From an uncultured SAR86 cluster bacterium (GTDB lineage: Bacteria; Pseudomonadota; Gammaproteobacteria; Magnimaribacterales; AG-339-G14), in the NCBI GenBank assembly GCA_902527995.1, contig CABZRA010000005.1:1-52641 (forward strand): DNA of 52,641 bases, read 5' to 3'. Of this stretch, positions 1-11,470 are shown piece after piece. Below the pieces are notes generated by a model that had not been told where the DNA came from, searched no databases, and saw nothing but the letters and a program-made list of their open reading frames with translations. The translations under genes were made by a program, and so were the position numbers. The first letter of the stretch is position 1. Each line of letters begins with the position of its first letter.

Positions 1-622
1 GATTTGTTAACGATTCTATTACATTTATTTTAGTTGATATTTTGGAGCCGCCTATGATTCCCAATAACGGCTTATCTGGAGAAAGAACAATCTTTTCAAG
101 CGCTTTCATTTCTTGTTCTATCAATAATCCAAAGCATGCTTCCTCCATAAAATTCACGATTCCATATGTTGAAGCCTGTTTTCGATGCGCGGTTCCAAAT
201 GCGTCCATTACAAAAATATCTCCTAGCTCACCTAACTTTTCAGAAAGTTCGTCATCATTATTTTTTTCTCCAGCAAAAGCTCTTACATTTTCCAACATCG
301 CTAAGGAGTTACTGGATTTTAATTCTTCAATTGAATTAACTAGCTTTACTTCTTTTTGTAAAAGTTCCTCCAACCTTTTGGCTATTGGGGCAAGAGAAAA
401 TTCTTTTGTAACTGAATCTTGTTCGGAGGGCCTTCCTAAGTGAGTAAGAATTTTTAAATTGTTGGTTTGTTCTAATATATGTTCTATCGTAGGGATAGAT
501 CTCAACAATCGCTCATCATCTAATAATATCCCATTATCTATTGGAACGTTGTAATCAACTCTCAATACAACTGATTTACCCTCAAAACTTTTTGATGCAA
601 TAAAACTGCTTTCAAAGCTCAT
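1..622 (-). CDS. pgk: Phosphoglycerate kinase, N-terminal part (gene runs off the left window edge)
   Basis: Hand translation of the minus strand from ATG at 622: [31 protein letters not shown]...LTHLGRP...[15 protein letters not shown]...[12 protein letters not shown], which are PGK signature motifs. Start overlaps the tkt stop (ATGA). Missing from the ORF track because it is truncated. Confidence 0.95.
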   Translation of the reverse strand, partial: MSFESSFIASKSFEGKSVVLRVDYNVPIDNGILLDDERLLRSIPTIEHILEQTNNLKILTHLGRPSEQDSVTKEFSLAPIAKRLEELLQKEVKLVNSIEELKSSNSLAMLENVRAFAGEKNNDDELSEKLGELGDIFVMDAFGTAHRKQASTYGIVNFMEEACFGLLIEQEMKALEKIVLSPDKPLLGIIGGSKISTKINVIESLTN

Positions 623-2598
623 TGGCCAATAAGTTGTTTAGATAAATTCACCACATTTGGCACTGTAAAACCAAAGTGTTGCAACAAATCATCTAAAGGT
701 GCTGATTCACCATAAGTACTGATTCCCAAGACTTGATCACCTTGATTTAAATACTTATGCCAAAAATCTGGTTGAGCCGCTTCGAGTACTAATTTCGGAC
801 CGTCTCCCAAAACTTTATATTTGTAATCATCGCTTTGTAAATCAAATAATTCCGTGCAAGGTATTGATACGACTTTTATAGATAAGCTGTCTTCTTTTAA
901 AATTTCTGCTGCATCTACCGCCAAACCTACTTCAGAGCCACTTGCAATAATAGTTAAATCTTCCTGCTCAGCTTCTTTTAGTACATAACCACCTTTAGAA
1001 ATATCACCTAAGTCGTTTCTTGTTTGAGGAGTGAGGTTTTGACGTGACAAAACTAAAGCATGTGGGTTTTCTTTAGATTTCAGTGCATGTTGCCAGGCAA
1101 AAGTGGTTTCAACACCATCACATGGTCTCCAAGTAAACACTCCAGGGGTTGCTCGAAGCATGCTTATGTGTTCTACCGGTTGATGCGTCGGGCCATCTTC
1201 TCCTACCCCTATCGAATCGTGAGTGTAGATGTAAATTACTGGTAGTTTCATTAATGCTGACATTCGCAAAGCATTTCTTGCATAATCCAAAAAGGTCAAA
1301 AAAGTTCCTCCATAAGGCCTTATGCCACCGTGTAAATACATGCCATTCATAATTGCCGACATACCAAACTCTCTTACACCATAATTTAAATAATTACCGC
1401 CTGAGTCTGGAGTCAATATAGTGGAACCTTTCCATTCGGTATTATTTGAGGGAGACAAGTCTGCCGAGCCACCAATTAATTCTGGCAAAATTGGACCTAA
1501 AGCGTCTAAACATAAACCTGAACATTTCCTACTGGCATGACTTGTTTCATCTTCTTCAAAGCTTTTTAATAATTTTTCTATGACTAAATTAAATTCTGAG
1601 GGTAATTCACCTTTTACCAAACGATCAAACACAAGAAATTCTTCAGGGCACTTTTCTTGATAATCCTTGAGAATTTGGTTCCAAGTACTTTCTTGTTCCT
1701 TTCCGGCGGCTTCTTGGTTCCATCCAGCATAGGCTTCTTCAGGAATTTCAAATGCATCAAAATTCCAATTAATATTTTTTCTTGTTAACAGTACTTCTTC
1801 ATCACCTAGCGCCGCTCCGTGAACACCAGACGTACCAGCTTTATTTGGCGAACCTTTGCCTATAACTGTTTTACAACAAATCAACGTAGGTTGATTTGAT
1901 TTTTTTGCTGCAGAGATGGCTTTATCAATTTCTTCTTCATCATGGCCATCTACCTTAGGAATTACGTGCCAGCCGTAACTTTCAAATCTTTTCGCTGTGT
2001 CATCGGTGAACCACCCGGGAACTTCACCATCAATACTTATACCGTTGTCGTCATAAAGTACTATTAATTTTTCGAGTTTATGTGTTCCTGCATAAGAACA
2101 GGCTTCATGTGAAATGCCTTCCATTAAGTCGCCGTCTCCACAAAAGGCATACGTGTAATGATTTATTAATTCTAAATTTGGCTTATTGAATTTATGAGCA
2201 AGAATTTTTTCCGCCAACGCCATTCCAACTGCATTAGCAAGGCCTTGGCCTAATGGGCCAGTGGTTGTTTCAACTCCAGGAGTGACATCACACTCCGGAT
2301 GTCCAGGAGTTTTGGAACCAAGTTTTCGAAAATTTTTAAGTTCATCTAATGGTAGATCGTAACCGGTCAGATGTAGCAGAGAGTAGAGGAGCATAGATCC
2401 ATGACCATTAGAGAGCACAAACCGATCTCGGTTAAACCATTCGGGATTTTTCGGGTTATGTTTTAAATGTTTTGTCCATAGAACTAGAGCAATTTCTGCC
2501 ATTCCCATAGGCATGCCAGGATGACCGCACTTAGCTGCCTGAACAGCATCCATTGAAAGTGCCCTTACGGCATCTGCTAAATTTACTTTATCGGACAT
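619..2598 (-). CDS. tkt: Transketolase
   Basis: 659 aa; [50 protein letters not shown], full-length TPP enzyme architecture. Confidence 0.97.
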   Translation of the reverse strand: MSDKVNLADAVRALSMDAVQAAKCGHPGMPMGMAEIALVLWTKHLKHNPKNPEWFNRDRFVLSNGHGSMLLYSLLHLTGYDLPLDELKNFRKLGSKTPGHPECDVTPGVETTTGPLGQGLANAVGMALAEKILAHKFNKPNLELINHYTYAFCGDGDLMEGISHEACSYAGTHKLEKLIVLYDDNGISIDGEVPGWFTDDTAKRFESYGWHVIPKVDGHDEEEIDKAISAAKKSNQPTLICCKTVIGKGSPNKAGTSGVHGAALGDEEVLLTRKNINWNFDAFEIPEEAYAGWNQEAAGKEQESTWNQILKDYQEKCPEEFLVFDRLVKGELPSEFNLVIEKLLKSFEEDETSHASRKCSGLCLDALGPILPELIGGSADLSPSNNTEWKGSTILTPDSGGNYLNYGVREFGMSAIMNGMYLHGGIRPYGGTFLTFLDYARNALRMSALMKLPVIYIYTHDSIGVGEDGPTHQPVEHISMLRATPGVFTWRPCDGVETTFAWQHALKSKENPHALVLSRQNLTPQTRNDLGDISKGGYVLKEAEQEDLTIIASGSEVGLAVDAAEILKEDSLSIKVVSIPCTELFDLQSDDYKYKVLGDGPKLVLEAAQPDFWHKYLNQGDQVLGISTYGESAPLDDLLQHFGFTVPNVVNLSKQLIGQ

Positions 2599-2667
2599 GA
2601 ATCAAAATGGTATTTTCTATTAAAAAAAGAGAATATCATAGTAGAATTCTTACTCGTTTTTAATTTT

Positions 2668-3825
2668 ATGTCCGAGTACAAAACTTTCACATCTGAATCA
2701 GTATCTGAGGGTCATCCCGACAAACTTGCAGACCAGATATCCGACGCTATTCTTGACGCCTTTTTGATAGACGATCCTGAATCAAGAGTAGCTTGTGAGA
2801 CTTTAGTAAAAACTGATTTAGTAGTAATCGCAGGAGAAATTTCTTCAAATGCAACACCGGATCTTGAAAAAGTTGTACGTTCTGTCATAAACGAAGTTGG
2901 GTATGATAACGACGACGTAGGATTTAACGGATCCACTGTAGAAATTGTCAATGCAATTGGCATGCAGTCGAACGACATAGCTCAAGGAGTTAACGAGGGT
3001 TCTGGTACTGACACCGATCAAGGTGCAGGAGATCAGGGTTTAATGTTTGGTTATGCAACTAGCGAAACCGACGTCCTTATGCCAGCTCCTATAACTTATT
3101 CACACTTGTTAGTAAAAAAACAAGCAGAGGTTAGAAAAGATAAAACTTTGCCATGGTTAAGGCCTGATGCGAAAAGCCAATTGAGTTTTGTTTACGATGA
3201 CGCTGGAAAACCGTCACACCTTTCTGCAATTGTTCTATCAACTCAACATGATGAAAATGTAAGTTTTTCAGAGCTTGAAGAGGGTGTAAGAGAGGAGATT
3301 ATTAAAAAAGTCATTCCTTCCAATTGGCTGTCGCCTGAAACGAAAATTTATATCAATCCAACTGGTAGATTTGTAATCGGTGGGCCTGTAGGAGATTGCG
3401 GACTGACTGGACGTAAAATTATCGTTGATACTTATGGAGGCATGGCAAGACATGGTGGTGGAGCCTTCTCTGGAAAAGATCCATCAAAGGTTGATCGATC
3501 TGCTGCCTATGCAGGAAGGTATGTTGCAAAAAATATAGTCTCTGCGGGCCTAGCTGAAAAATGTGAAATTCAAGTTTCTTACGCAATTGGAATTGCTGAA
3601 CCAACCTCAATCAGCATAAATACCTTTGGTACTAATTCTATTCCTGAGAATGAGATTGCTGAAATCGTAGCTGATAACTTTGAACTTAAACCGAAAGAAC
3701 TAATCCAAATGCTAGATCTAAAAAAACCTATTTATCAGAAAACTGCAGCATATGGTCATTTTGGAAGAGAAGATAAAGAATTTTCTTGGGAAAATACTGA
3801 CAAAGCTGACAAAATAAAAAATTAA
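2668..3825 (+). CDS. metK: S-adenosylmethionine synthetase
   Basis: 385 aa; [60 protein letters not shown]. Confidence 0.98.
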   Translation: MSEYKTFTSESVSEGHPDKLADQISDAILDAFLIDDPESRVACETLVKTDLVVIAGEISSNATPDLEKVVRSVINEVGYDNDDVGFNGSTVEIVNAIGMQSNDIAQGVNEGSGTDTDQGAGDQGLMFGYATSETDVLMPAPITYSHLLVKKQAEVRKDKTLPWLRPDAKSQLSFVYDDAGKPSHLSAIVLSTQHDENVSFSELEEGVREEIIKKVIPSNWLSPETKIYINPTGRFVIGGPVGDCGLTGRKIIVDTYGGMARHGGGAFSGKDPSKVDRSAAYAGRYVAKNIVSAGLAEKCEIQVSYAIGIAEPTSISINTFGTNSIPENEIAEIVADNFELKPKELIQMLDLKKPIYQKTAAYGHFGREDKEFSWENTDKADKIKN

Positions 3826-3828
3826 AAA

Positions 3829-5205
3829 ATGAAATTTGAAGATTACAAAGTAGCAGACATCAACCTAGCTGAGTTTGGAAGAAAAGAAATTGCTTTAGCT
3901 GAAGCAGAAATGCCAGCATTAATGAAGTTGAGAGAAAAATACGGCGACAGCAAGCCTTTAGCAGGCGCCAAAATAATGGGTTGCATTCATATGACTATTC
4001 AAACGGCGGTGTTGATTGAAACGCTTGTGAAATTAGGAGCTTTAGTTAGATGGTCTTCTTGCAATATTTTTTCTACTCAAGATCATGCTGCAGCTGCCAT
4101 AGCAGCCTCCGAAATTCCTGTCTTTGCTTGGAAAGGAATGAATGAAGAAGAATTCGATTGGTGTATTGAACAAACAATTCTTAAAGATGGCGCTCCCTGG
4201 GACGCGAACATGATTCTGGACGATGGAGGTGATCTGACAGCAATGGTTCACGAAAAGTATCCTGACATGCTCAATAACATCCATGGAATTTCTGAAGAAA
4301 CCACCACCGGAGTGCATCGACTCTGGGAGATGCTAGAAAAAGGAGAATTGAAAGTTCCAGCAATTAACGTTAACGATTCAGTTACAAAATCAAAAAATGA
4401 CAATAAGTACGGCTGCCGTCATAGTCTCAATGACGCCATAAAACGAGGAACAGATATGCTCCTGGCTGGAAGAAAAGCGTTAGTCTTTGGTTACGGTGAT
4501 GTTGGTAAAGGCTCTGCAATGAGCTTGAGACAAGAAGGCATGGTTGTAAGAATCTCAGAAGTGGACCCTATCTGTGCAATGCAAGCTTGCATGGACGGAT
4601 ATGAAGTAGTCTCTCCTTATATAGATGGAGTTAACACCAATAAAGATGAATGTATTAACAAAAATCTTCTAGCAGATACCGATGTAATAGTTACTGCAAC
4701 AGGCAATGTGAATGTCTGTGATCGTTTTATTTTAGAAAATCTTAAGTCGGGAACGATGGTGTGTAATATAGGACACTTCGATAACGAAATTGACACTCAA
4801 CACCTGCGCGATAATTGGCATTGGGAAGAAATCAAACCACAAGTGCACAAAGTCTCAAAAACTAAAACCGATCCTTATAATTATATTGTTTTGTTAGCTG
4901 AAGGACGTTTAGTGAATCTGGGTAATGCTACAGGTCATCCGTCTCGTATCATGGATGGTTCGTTTGCGAATCAAGTCTTGGCACAGATGTTTCTTTACAA
5001 ACAGGCTTTTGCAACGCTTAACGACGAAGAGAAAAAGAAAGAACTGCTAACAGTTGAAGTTCTGCCAACGGAATTGGATGAAGAAGTTGCTCAATATATG
5101 GTAGAAGGCTTTGGCGGCGTTGTTACTAAGCTGACTAAAGATCAGGCCGATTATATAAATGTAGAAGTCGAGGGGCCCTATAAACCAAAATCCTATAAGT
5201 ATTAA
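3829..5205 (+). CDS. ahcY: S-adenosyl-L-homocysteine hydrolase
   Basis: 458 aa; [44 protein letters not shown]-terminal [10 protein letters not shown]. Confidence 0.98.
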   Translation: MKFEDYKVADINLAEFGRKEIALAEAEMPALMKLREKYGDSKPLAGAKIMGCIHMTIQTAVLIETLVKLGALVRWSSCNIFSTQDHAAAAIAASEIPVFAWKGMNEEEFDWCIEQTILKDGAPWDANMILDDGGDLTAMVHEKYPDMLNNIHGISEETTTGVHRLWEMLEKGELKVPAINVNDSVTKSKNDNKYGCRHSLNDAIKRGTDMLLAGRKALVFGYGDVGKGSAMSLRQEGMVVRISEVDPICAMQACMDGYEVVSPYIDGVNTNKDECINKNLLADTDVIVTATGNVNVCDRFILENLKSGTMVCNIGHFDNEIDTQHLRDNWHWEEIKPQVHKVSKTKTDPYNYIVLLAEGRLVNLGNATGHPSRIMDGSFANQVLAQMFLYKQAFATLNDEEKKKELLTVEVLPTELDEEVAQYMVEGFGGVVTKLTKDQADYINVEVEGPYKPKSYKY

Positions 5206-6590
5206 TGGTAAAGAAAAATCGTAGTTGGGGCGGCCGATTCAAACAAGAAACAGCTGAAAATGCTTTAGAATTTTCGAATTCAATTGAAATCGATAAGACT
5301 TTTTACCGCGAGGATATTGTAGGTTCAATAGCTTATGCTGAAGCTCTAGAAAAAGCAAAAGTTTTAAAGCCATCTGAATTTAAAAAAATAAAAATTGGAC
5401 TCAATCAGATTCAAAAGCAAATTGACTCAAAAAAATTTAACTGGAACAAGGCTTTAGAAGACGTGCACATGAACATCGAAGCCGCTCTAGAAAAAAATAT
5501 TGGAGAAGTGGCAAAAAAACTTCACACCGGAAGGTCTAGAAACGATCAAGTTGTCACTGACTTAAAACTGTACATGTTAAAAAAATCTGAGGAGATTCAA
5601 ATCTCTCTTAGAGAGCTACTTAAATCGTTGGTCCAAAAAGCTGAACCTGAAACTGAAACTTTAATGCCTGGTTTCACTCATCTACAGATAGCTCAGCCGA
5701 TTTCTTTAAGTCACCATTTAATGGCTTACTATGAAATGTTTAAAAGAGATCTCAATCGCTTTGAAAACTCAGATAACAACCTAAGTGTTTTGCCTTTGGG
5801 TTCTGGAGCGCTTGCTGGCAATCGATTCAAACTCGATCGAAAAAGAATGGCCAAAAATCTTGGCTTCAAAGAGGTGACTCAAAACTCTATCGACGCAGTG
5901 AGTGACAGGGATTTCATTGCGGAAATGATGTTTAACATCAGCCTCGCATCAATTCATTTGTCTAGAATTTCAGAAGAATTTATTATTTGGTCCTCATCAC
6001 AATTTAATTATTTGGAATTGCCAGAGGAACTTTGTACAGGATCTTCAATCATGCCGCAGAAAAGAAACCCGGATATGGCGGAACTAGTCCGCGGCGGAGC
6101 TGCCAAGACTATTGGCAACTTAGTTTCACTTTTGAGCTTATTAAAAAACCAACCGCTGGCTTATAACCGAGACAATCAAGAAGATAAGGCCCCTCTCTTT
6201 GTTTCGATTGATTATGTTTTAAGCGCGATCGATATAACTTCTGCCATGGTAGCTGGAGCAAAATTTAATATCGACGAAATGTTGAATGATGTTTTTGATG
6301 GTCATATTTGTGCAACTGATTTTGCTGAGTATTTAGTACTCAAAGGTTTACCGTTTAGGGAAGCCCATGCGATAACAGGAAAGGCGGTACAGTTGGCTGA
6401 AAAAAAAGATGCCTTATTAGCAGAGTTATCATTAACGGAATTAAAAAAACTATCTAAAAAAATTGAAAAAGATGTCTATAAATACTTAGATCCAATGACA
6501 TCAATTTCAGCAAAGACGAGTGTGGGTGGCACAGCTCCTTCACAGGTGAAAAAACAAATCATTAAAGCTAAAATGGATTTAAAAATATAA
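5205..6590 (+). CDS. argH: Argininosuccinate lyase
   Basis: 461 aa; WGGRFKQ, EDVHMNIE, TGRSRNDQV, GSSIMPQKRNPD fumarase/ASL signature. Confidence 0.97.
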   Translation: MVKKNRSWGGRFKQETAENALEFSNSIEIDKTFYREDIVGSIAYAEALEKAKVLKPSEFKKIKIGLNQIQKQIDSKKFNWNKALEDVHMNIEAALEKNIGEVAKKLHTGRSRNDQVVTDLKLYMLKKSEEIQISLRELLKSLVQKAEPETETLMPGFTHLQIAQPISLSHHLMAYYEMFKRDLNRFENSDNNLSVLPLGSGALAGNRFKLDRKRMAKNLGFKEVTQNSIDAVSDRDFIAEMMFNISLASIHLSRISEEFIIWSSSQFNYLELPEELCTGSSIMPQKRNPDMAELVRGGAAKTIGNLVSLLSLLKNQPLAYNRDNQEDKAPLFVSIDYVLSAIDITSAMVAGAKFNIDEMLNDVFDGHICATDFAEYLVLKGLPFREAHAITGKAVQLAEKKDALLAELSLTELKKLSKKIEKDVYKYLDPMTSISAKTSVGGTAPSQVKKQIIKAKMDLKI

Positions 6591-6595
6591 AAATT

Positions 6596-7690
6596 ATGGA
6601 CGTATTCTTCAAACCCATCACTGTTAACAAACTCACTATCCCGAATCGTTTTGCGATGGCACCAATGACACGAAGCCGATCACCAGACGGTGTTCCAGGA
6701 AAAAATGTAAGAGATTATTATCAACGTCGAGCAGCGGGTGAAGTTGGTCTAATAATTACAGAAGGAGTTGAAGTAAGTCATCCTTCTTCTAGCGGTTACC
6801 CAGATGTACCAGGTTTTAGGGACAAAGCAGATGAAGGTTGGAAGCAGGTGGTTGACGCCGTTCACAGCGAGGGTTCAAAAATCTTTCCTCAGCTTTGGCA
6901 CGTAGGCGCATTTCGTAAACCAGGCATGGCACCAGACCCAGAAGTGCCTGGATATACTCCATCGGGGTTAGTCAATGCAGATAAGAAAGCAGCGCATGAA
7001 ATGACTGCTGAAGACGTAGAGATGTTGATCGAATGTTTTGTCGGCGATATTTTAAAAATCAAAGATCTTGGTTTTGATGGAGTGGAATTGCACGGAGCGC
7101 ATGGTTATTTGATTGATAACTTTTTTTGGGAAGGTACTAATCAAAGAGCCGATGACTTTGGAGGTTCGATTGATAAACGTACTGCATTTGCTTGTGAAAT
7201 TGTGAAACGAGCTAGAGCTAAAGTTGGCGCAGATTTTCCCATAGCCATAAGATTTTCTCAGTGGAAGCAACAAGACTTTGAAGCCAAACTGGCTTACACC
7301 GAAGATGACCTAAAAACTTTTTTAATGCCTTTAGTAGATGCTGGTATAGATATGTTTCACGCGAGTAATAGAAGGTATTGGGAACCAGAATTTGAAGGGT
7401 CAAATCTCAACCTAGCTGGTTGGACAAAAAAATTAACGGGTATACCAACCATAACCGTGGGCAGTGTTGGTTTGAAATCAGATTTTATTGGAATGTATGC
7501 TGGAGACGACGCTGTGGAATCGCAATCAATAGACGACCTAATCGGAAGAATGGAAAGTGACGAATTTGACATGGTTGCCATAGGTAGAGCCTTACTTTCC
7601 GACCCGGAATGGGTGAAGAAAGTAAAAACTAATGATTTTGGAGCAATTATTCCTTTCGAAAAGAAATACGCATCCGAAGTGTATTATTAA
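6596..7690 (+). CDS. Old yellow enzyme-family NADH:flavin oxidoreductase / ene-reductase
   Basis: 364 aa; FKPITVNKLTIPNRFAMAPMTRSRS, GFDGVELHGAHGYLIDNFFW, IGRALLSDPEWVKK. Confidence 0.92.
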   Translation: MDVFFKPITVNKLTIPNRFAMAPMTRSRSPDGVPGKNVRDYYQRRAAGEVGLIITEGVEVSHPSSSGYPDVPGFRDKADEGWKQVVDAVHSEGSKIFPQLWHVGAFRKPGMAPDPEVPGYTPSGLVNADKKAAHEMTAEDVEMLIECFVGDILKIKDLGFDGVELHGAHGYLIDNFFWEGTNQRADDFGGSIDKRTAFACEIVKRARAKVGADFPIAIRFSQWKQQDFEAKLAYTEDDLKTFLMPLVDAGIDMFHASNRRYWEPEFEGSNLNLAGWTKKLTGIPTITVGSVGLKSDFIGMYAGDDAVESQSIDDLIGRMESDEFDMVAIGRALLSDPEWVKKVKTNDFGAIIPFEKKYASEVYY

Positions 7691-7766
7691 TTTTTTACTT
7701 ATTCGAAAACCTATCTAAGTTTTTTCTGTCTAAAATTCTTTAACATTAGTGCAGTATAATGTGGAG

Positions 7767-7880
7767 ATGAAAAAGGTTTTTTTGATCTTAATATGTTTAT
7801 CAGCCATAAATTTTACTGCTTGCGGTATAAAAGGACCTTTGACCTTGCCAACCGATAACGAAACTGAGTATGCGTCCTGA
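7767..7880 (+). CDS. lptM: LptM/YifL-type small lipoprotein (37 aa)
   Basis: Hand translation: MKKVFLILICLSAINFTACGIKGPLTLPTDNETEYAS*. Lipobox FTAC followed by the G-[IL]-KGPL motif of LptM/YifL. Lies just before lysA-dapF, as in other gammaproteobacteria, and overlaps the lysA start. Too short for the ORF track. Confidence 0.85.
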   Translation: MKKVFLILICLSAINFTACGIKGPLTLPTDNETEYAS

Positions 7881-9090
7881 TTACTTTTCTAATAATTCAG
7901 AAAGCTTGTGCATTGAAGATCTTGCTCTTACTAAAATTTGTGAAGAAATTCCGACTCCTTTCTATATTTATTCTCAAGCTAGTATAGAAGCAGCTGCAAC
8001 TTCTTATCTTAAAAATGCAAGTGATTCTGATCTCATTTGTTACTCGGTTAAAGCCAATAGCAATATCAACCTATTAAAAATTCTTGCTCAACTGGGAATG
8101 GGTTTTGATGTAGTGTCAGTAGGAGAATTAAAAAGAGCTCTTAAGGCAGGAGCTACAGCAGATAAAATTGTATTTTCGGGTGTAGGGAAATCTAAGGCAG
8201 ATTTAACATTTGCTGCTGAGCAAGAAATTTATTCGATCAATATTGAGTCTCATCATGAAATTGAGTTATTAAAAGATTTACCAAACAAGCCAAGAATCTC
8301 TTTAAGAATTAATCCAGATATGGCTGCCAACACGCACCCATATATTGAAACAGGAAAATCGGACTGTAAATTTGGTATCTCCGAATTGGAAGCATTGGAG
8401 ATAGCTAAAACTTACTCAACTGAAGAAATTAATCTTGTAGGAATTTCTGCACATATTGGCTCCCAAATTACCGATGCAAATTTATTTATTGAGTTAGCAG
8501 AAAAACTAAAAGCGTTAGCAGCACAATTAAAAGACTTGGGTCATAAGATAGATCACTTAGACGTTGGTGGAGGCTTAGCAATTGATTATCAATTAGAGCA
8601 ACAATATGATCCTGCTCAATTAGTCAAAGATTTAAAATCATCAATCACTGAATACGATTTATTAATGGAGCCAGGACGCTCAATCGTTGCGCAATCAGGA
8701 GCAGTAATAACTAGTGTCATTACGGAAAAAACAAATGGTCAAAGAGATTTCCTAGTGGTCGATGTAGGTATGAATGATTTGATGCGACCGGCCCTTTATA
8801 GCGCAAGACATTCAATTGAAACTGTTAAATTCAACGATGTCGAAGTGAAAGAATATGAGGTAGTTGGCCCAGTTTGCGAAACTGCTGATAGTTTTGGAGT
8901 TGGACACTCCTTAAATGCTAAAGCAGGGGATCAACTCATCATTTATTCAACTGGAGCATACGGCTCAAGCATGGGCTCGAATTATAATTCAAGACCAAAA
9001 CCAGCTGAAATTCTAGTTTCTAAGGATAAATTTAAAGTAATTAGAAAAGCAGAATCATTCGAAGACTTAATAAGACTAGAGGAAGTTTGA
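7870..9090 (+). CDS. lysA: Diaminopimelate decarboxylase
   Basis: 406 aa; CYSVKANSNINLLKIL, HIGSQITD, EPGRSIVA, PLP fold III decarboxylase. Confidence 0.96.
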   Translation: MRPDYFSNNSESLCIEDLALTKICEEIPTPFYIYSQASIEAAATSYLKNASDSDLICYSVKANSNINLLKILAQLGMGFDVVSVGELKRALKAGATADKIVFSGVGKSKADLTFAAEQEIYSINIESHHEIELLKDLPNKPRISLRINPDMAANTHPYIETGKSDCKFGISELEALEIAKTYSTEEINLVGISAHIGSQITDANLFIELAEKLKALAAQLKDLGHKIDHLDVGGGLAIDYQLEQQYDPAQLVKDLKSSITEYDLLMEPGRSIVAQSGAVITSVITEKTNGQRDFLVVDVGMNDLMRPALYSARHSIETVKFNDVEVKEYEVVGPVCETADSFGVGHSLNAKAGDQLIIYSTGAYGSSMGSNYNSRPKPAEILVSKDKFKVIRKAESFEDLIRLEEV

Positions 9091-9906
9091 GTGGTAATTG
9101 TTCAGGCCATGGAAGCTCTGGGAAACGAGTTTATTTTAATTGATGCAATCTCACAAAAAATTGACTCTGAAGAACAATTAAAAATTTTAAAAACCTGTGC
9201 AAAAGAATTCTCTTTTGATCAATTATTATTTCTCGAACCACCGACTCAGAAACATGCTCACCTAAAACTTAAAATTTATAATGTAGATGGAAGCTTGGCT
9301 GAAAATTGTGTGAATGGTATTCGCGCATTAGCACTATATGCTTTTGATGAATGTTTAGTATTTTCAAAAACTTTTATTTTGCAAATTGAGGATAATCTTG
9401 CCCAAATTACCCGACTGCAGAAAAATGAATTTGCTGTAAAAATGAGTAGTTTTGAATTCACTAAATCAAGTTGTGCTATTGCTGACAGTCAAGAATTACA
9501 ATTTAATTTTGAAGGCACAGATGTAAGATTTAATCCCGTTTCCGTGGGCAATCCACATGCCATAATTTTTCAAGACAACTTGCCAGATCAGATACCTGAA
9601 ATGGGTTTAACTTTGCAAGAGAGTAATATCTATAAAAATGGTGTAAATGTAGGCTTTGTAGAGATTATCAACGAAAAAGAAATTAATTTAAGAGTTGTCG
9701 AACGCGGAGTTGGTGAAACTTTAGCCTGTGGAAGTGGAGCCTGCGCGGCTGTATTGTGTGGCGTAAAAAACAATCTTTTGGAATCACCTGTTTTAGTAAA
9801 TTTCAAAAAAGGAAAGTTAAAAGTAGAAGTTAGTCTTGATGAAGAATGGTTTAACTTAATTGGTGAGGCCAAATACTTAGAAAAAGGTATTAAAATAAAT
9901 CCGTGA
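9091..9906 (+). CDS. dapF: Diaminopimelate epimerase
   Basis: 271 aa; MEALGNEFILID, VDGSLAENCVNGIRALA, VERGVGETLACGSGACAA; start is GTG. Both catalytic Cys contexts present. Confidence 0.95.
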   Translation: MVIVQAMEALGNEFILIDAISQKIDSEEQLKILKTCAKEFSFDQLLFLEPPTQKHAHLKLKIYNVDGSLAENCVNGIRALALYAFDECLVFSKTFILQIEDNLAQITRLQKNEFAVKMSSFEFTKSSCAIADSQELQFNFEGTDVRFNPVSVGNPHAIIFQDNLPDQIPEMGLTLQESNIYKNGVNVGFVEIINEKEINLRVVERGVGETLACGSGACAAVLCGVKNNLLESPVLVNFKKGKLKVEVSLDEEWFNLIGEAKYLEKGIKINP

Positions 9907-10589
9907 GTATCTTTAAGAAAAAAATATCCGATACAGAAGTCCTAGAATATTTAGAAGCAAATCCTGAATTTTTTATTGACCACCCTGACATATTAGAAAT
10001 TTTAGAGATTAAACACGCTTCTGGTGATGCAACGTCATTGATTGAGAAACAAGTAGAAATTATCAAAGAAAAAAATCTTTATGTTAGTAATAAATTAAGT
10101 GAGTTTCTTGAAAATGCGGAGCATAATCAAAACCTGTTTTTAAAAATACAAAAACTGGTTTTAAAAATAATTTCACAAACAAATCTTAACGATTTAGCCA
10201 ACACGATTGAGTCCTTTTTCCACGAAGAACTAAAAACGGAAATTTGTAAAATTTATTTTTTTACACCTGAAGGTTCTTTTAATTTAGAGTCAGGAAAAAT
10301 AATTACGCCTGAAATTGCAACGTCTATCTTTGCCGAACTTTTTAAAGCAAATGAGATTGCTCTTGGTGGCTTGACTGAAGAGACTTCAGCTTTGATATTT
10401 GGAGCTAAAGCTAATGTAGTCGAAGGCGCAATAGGTAAATTAAAGTCCAGCAAACTTGCAGGAACTTTGGCCCTAGGTAGCAGCGAGGTAGGAAAGTTTC
10501 CAAAAGATAGTGAAACGCTATTTTTAGAGTTTGTAATCTCAGTTTTTAGTAATCAAATAGATAAAATTCTACCTACAACCGATGAATAA
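9903..10589 (+). CDS. DUF484 family protein
   Basis: 228 aa; VLEYLEANPEFFIDHPDILEILEI N-terminus; between dapF and xerC. Confidence 0.9.
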   Translation: MSIFKKKISDTEVLEYLEANPEFFIDHPDILEILEIKHASGDATSLIEKQVEIIKEKNLYVSNKLSEFLENAEHNQNLFLKIQKLVLKIISQTNLNDLANTIESFFHEELKTEICKIYFFTPEGSFNLESGKIITPEIATSIFAELFKANEIALGGLTEETSALIFGAKANVVEGAIGKLKSSKLAGTLALGSSEVGKFPKDSETLFLEFVISVFSNQIDKILPTTDE

Positions 10590-11466
10590 AGAGGTCAAAA
10601 ATTTCTTAGATTTTTTAGAAAAAGTAAGAAACTATTCGGAGCATACCGTTAAGAATTATTCTGCAGATTTAAAAAAATTTGAAGAATTTAAACAACAAAA
10701 AAATTTTAAAAATTGGTCAAGCCTTACTCAACATGACATTAGAGATTTTATCAGTGGTGTAAGAAGAGCTGGAGTAAGTCCAAGGAGCCTCGCAAGGTTA
10801 CTTTCATCACTTAGAAGTTTTTATAAATTTTTAAATAACGAAGGTTATGTTAGCAATAATCCAACTTCTGGAATAAACGCTCCTAAACTTAATTCACTGC
10901 TACCTAAAGCAATGGATACTGATATGGTGAATAGACTTTTAGATTTTAAACCCAGCTCTTGGGGAGATTTCAGAGACAAAGCCATTGCTGAACTCTTATA
11001 TTCATCGGGGTTAAGACTTTCGGAATTGTGCCAATTAAATACTACAGACATTTCTTTAGAAAATAGAATTTGCAGAGTTTTAGGAAAAGGTAATAAGGAA
11101 AGAGAAGTCCCTGTTGGCGCTCTTGCTATCAAAGCTCTAAAGGATTGGTATGTTCATAGAGAAAAAAAACTGGAAAACTCTGAGCAAGCAGTTTTCATAA
11201 ATAAGTCTGGTAGCAGAATTAGCGCAAGATCAGTACAAAATATACTAAAAAAAATGAGCTCTAAAATGGGTTTGCCATTTGTGAATCCTCATATGTTGAG
11301 ACACTCTTTTGCGTCACATATATTGGAGTCAAGCGGAGATCTACGTGCCGTTCAAGAATTGCTCGGACATGCCAATTTATCAACAACTCAAATTTATACA
11401 AAATTGGATTTTCAACATTTGGCTAAGGTATATGATAATAGCCATCCCCACGCTAAAAGTGATTAA
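10582..11466 (+). CDS. xerC: Tyrosine recombinase XerC
   Basis: 294 aa; ELLYSSGLRLSELCQL, HMLRHSFASHILESSGDLRAVQELLGHANLSTTQIYTKLD. Confidence 0.95.
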   Translation: MNKEVKNFLDFLEKVRNYSEHTVKNYSADLKKFEEFKQQKNFKNWSSLTQHDIRDFISGVRRAGVSPRSLARLLSSLRSFYKFLNNEGYVSNNPTSGINAPKLNSLLPKAMDTDMVNRLLDFKPSSWGDFRDKAIAELLYSSGLRLSELCQLNTTDISLENRICRVLGKGNKEREVPVGALAIKALKDWYVHREKKLENSEQAVFINKSGSRISARSVQNILKKMSSKMGLPFVNPHMLRHSFASHILESSGDLRAVQELLGHANLSTTQIYTKLDFQHLAKVYDNSHPHAKSD

Positions 11467-11470
11467 AAAT

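Noticed and set aside
42-443. 133-aa plus-strand ORF
   Set aside because: Antisense to clear pgk coding sequence on the minus strand; low-complexity Ser/Phe-rich composition typical of a shadow ORF.
2599-2667. SAM or SAH riboswitch upstream of metK-ahcY
   Set aside because: The spacer is too short and lacks recognisable conserved riboswitch core sequence.
11309-11470. N-terminal extension of the HAD ORF into xerC
   Set aside because: MRHIYWSQAEIYVP... is the out-of-frame xerC 3' end; the HAD motif I starts right after ATG 11471.
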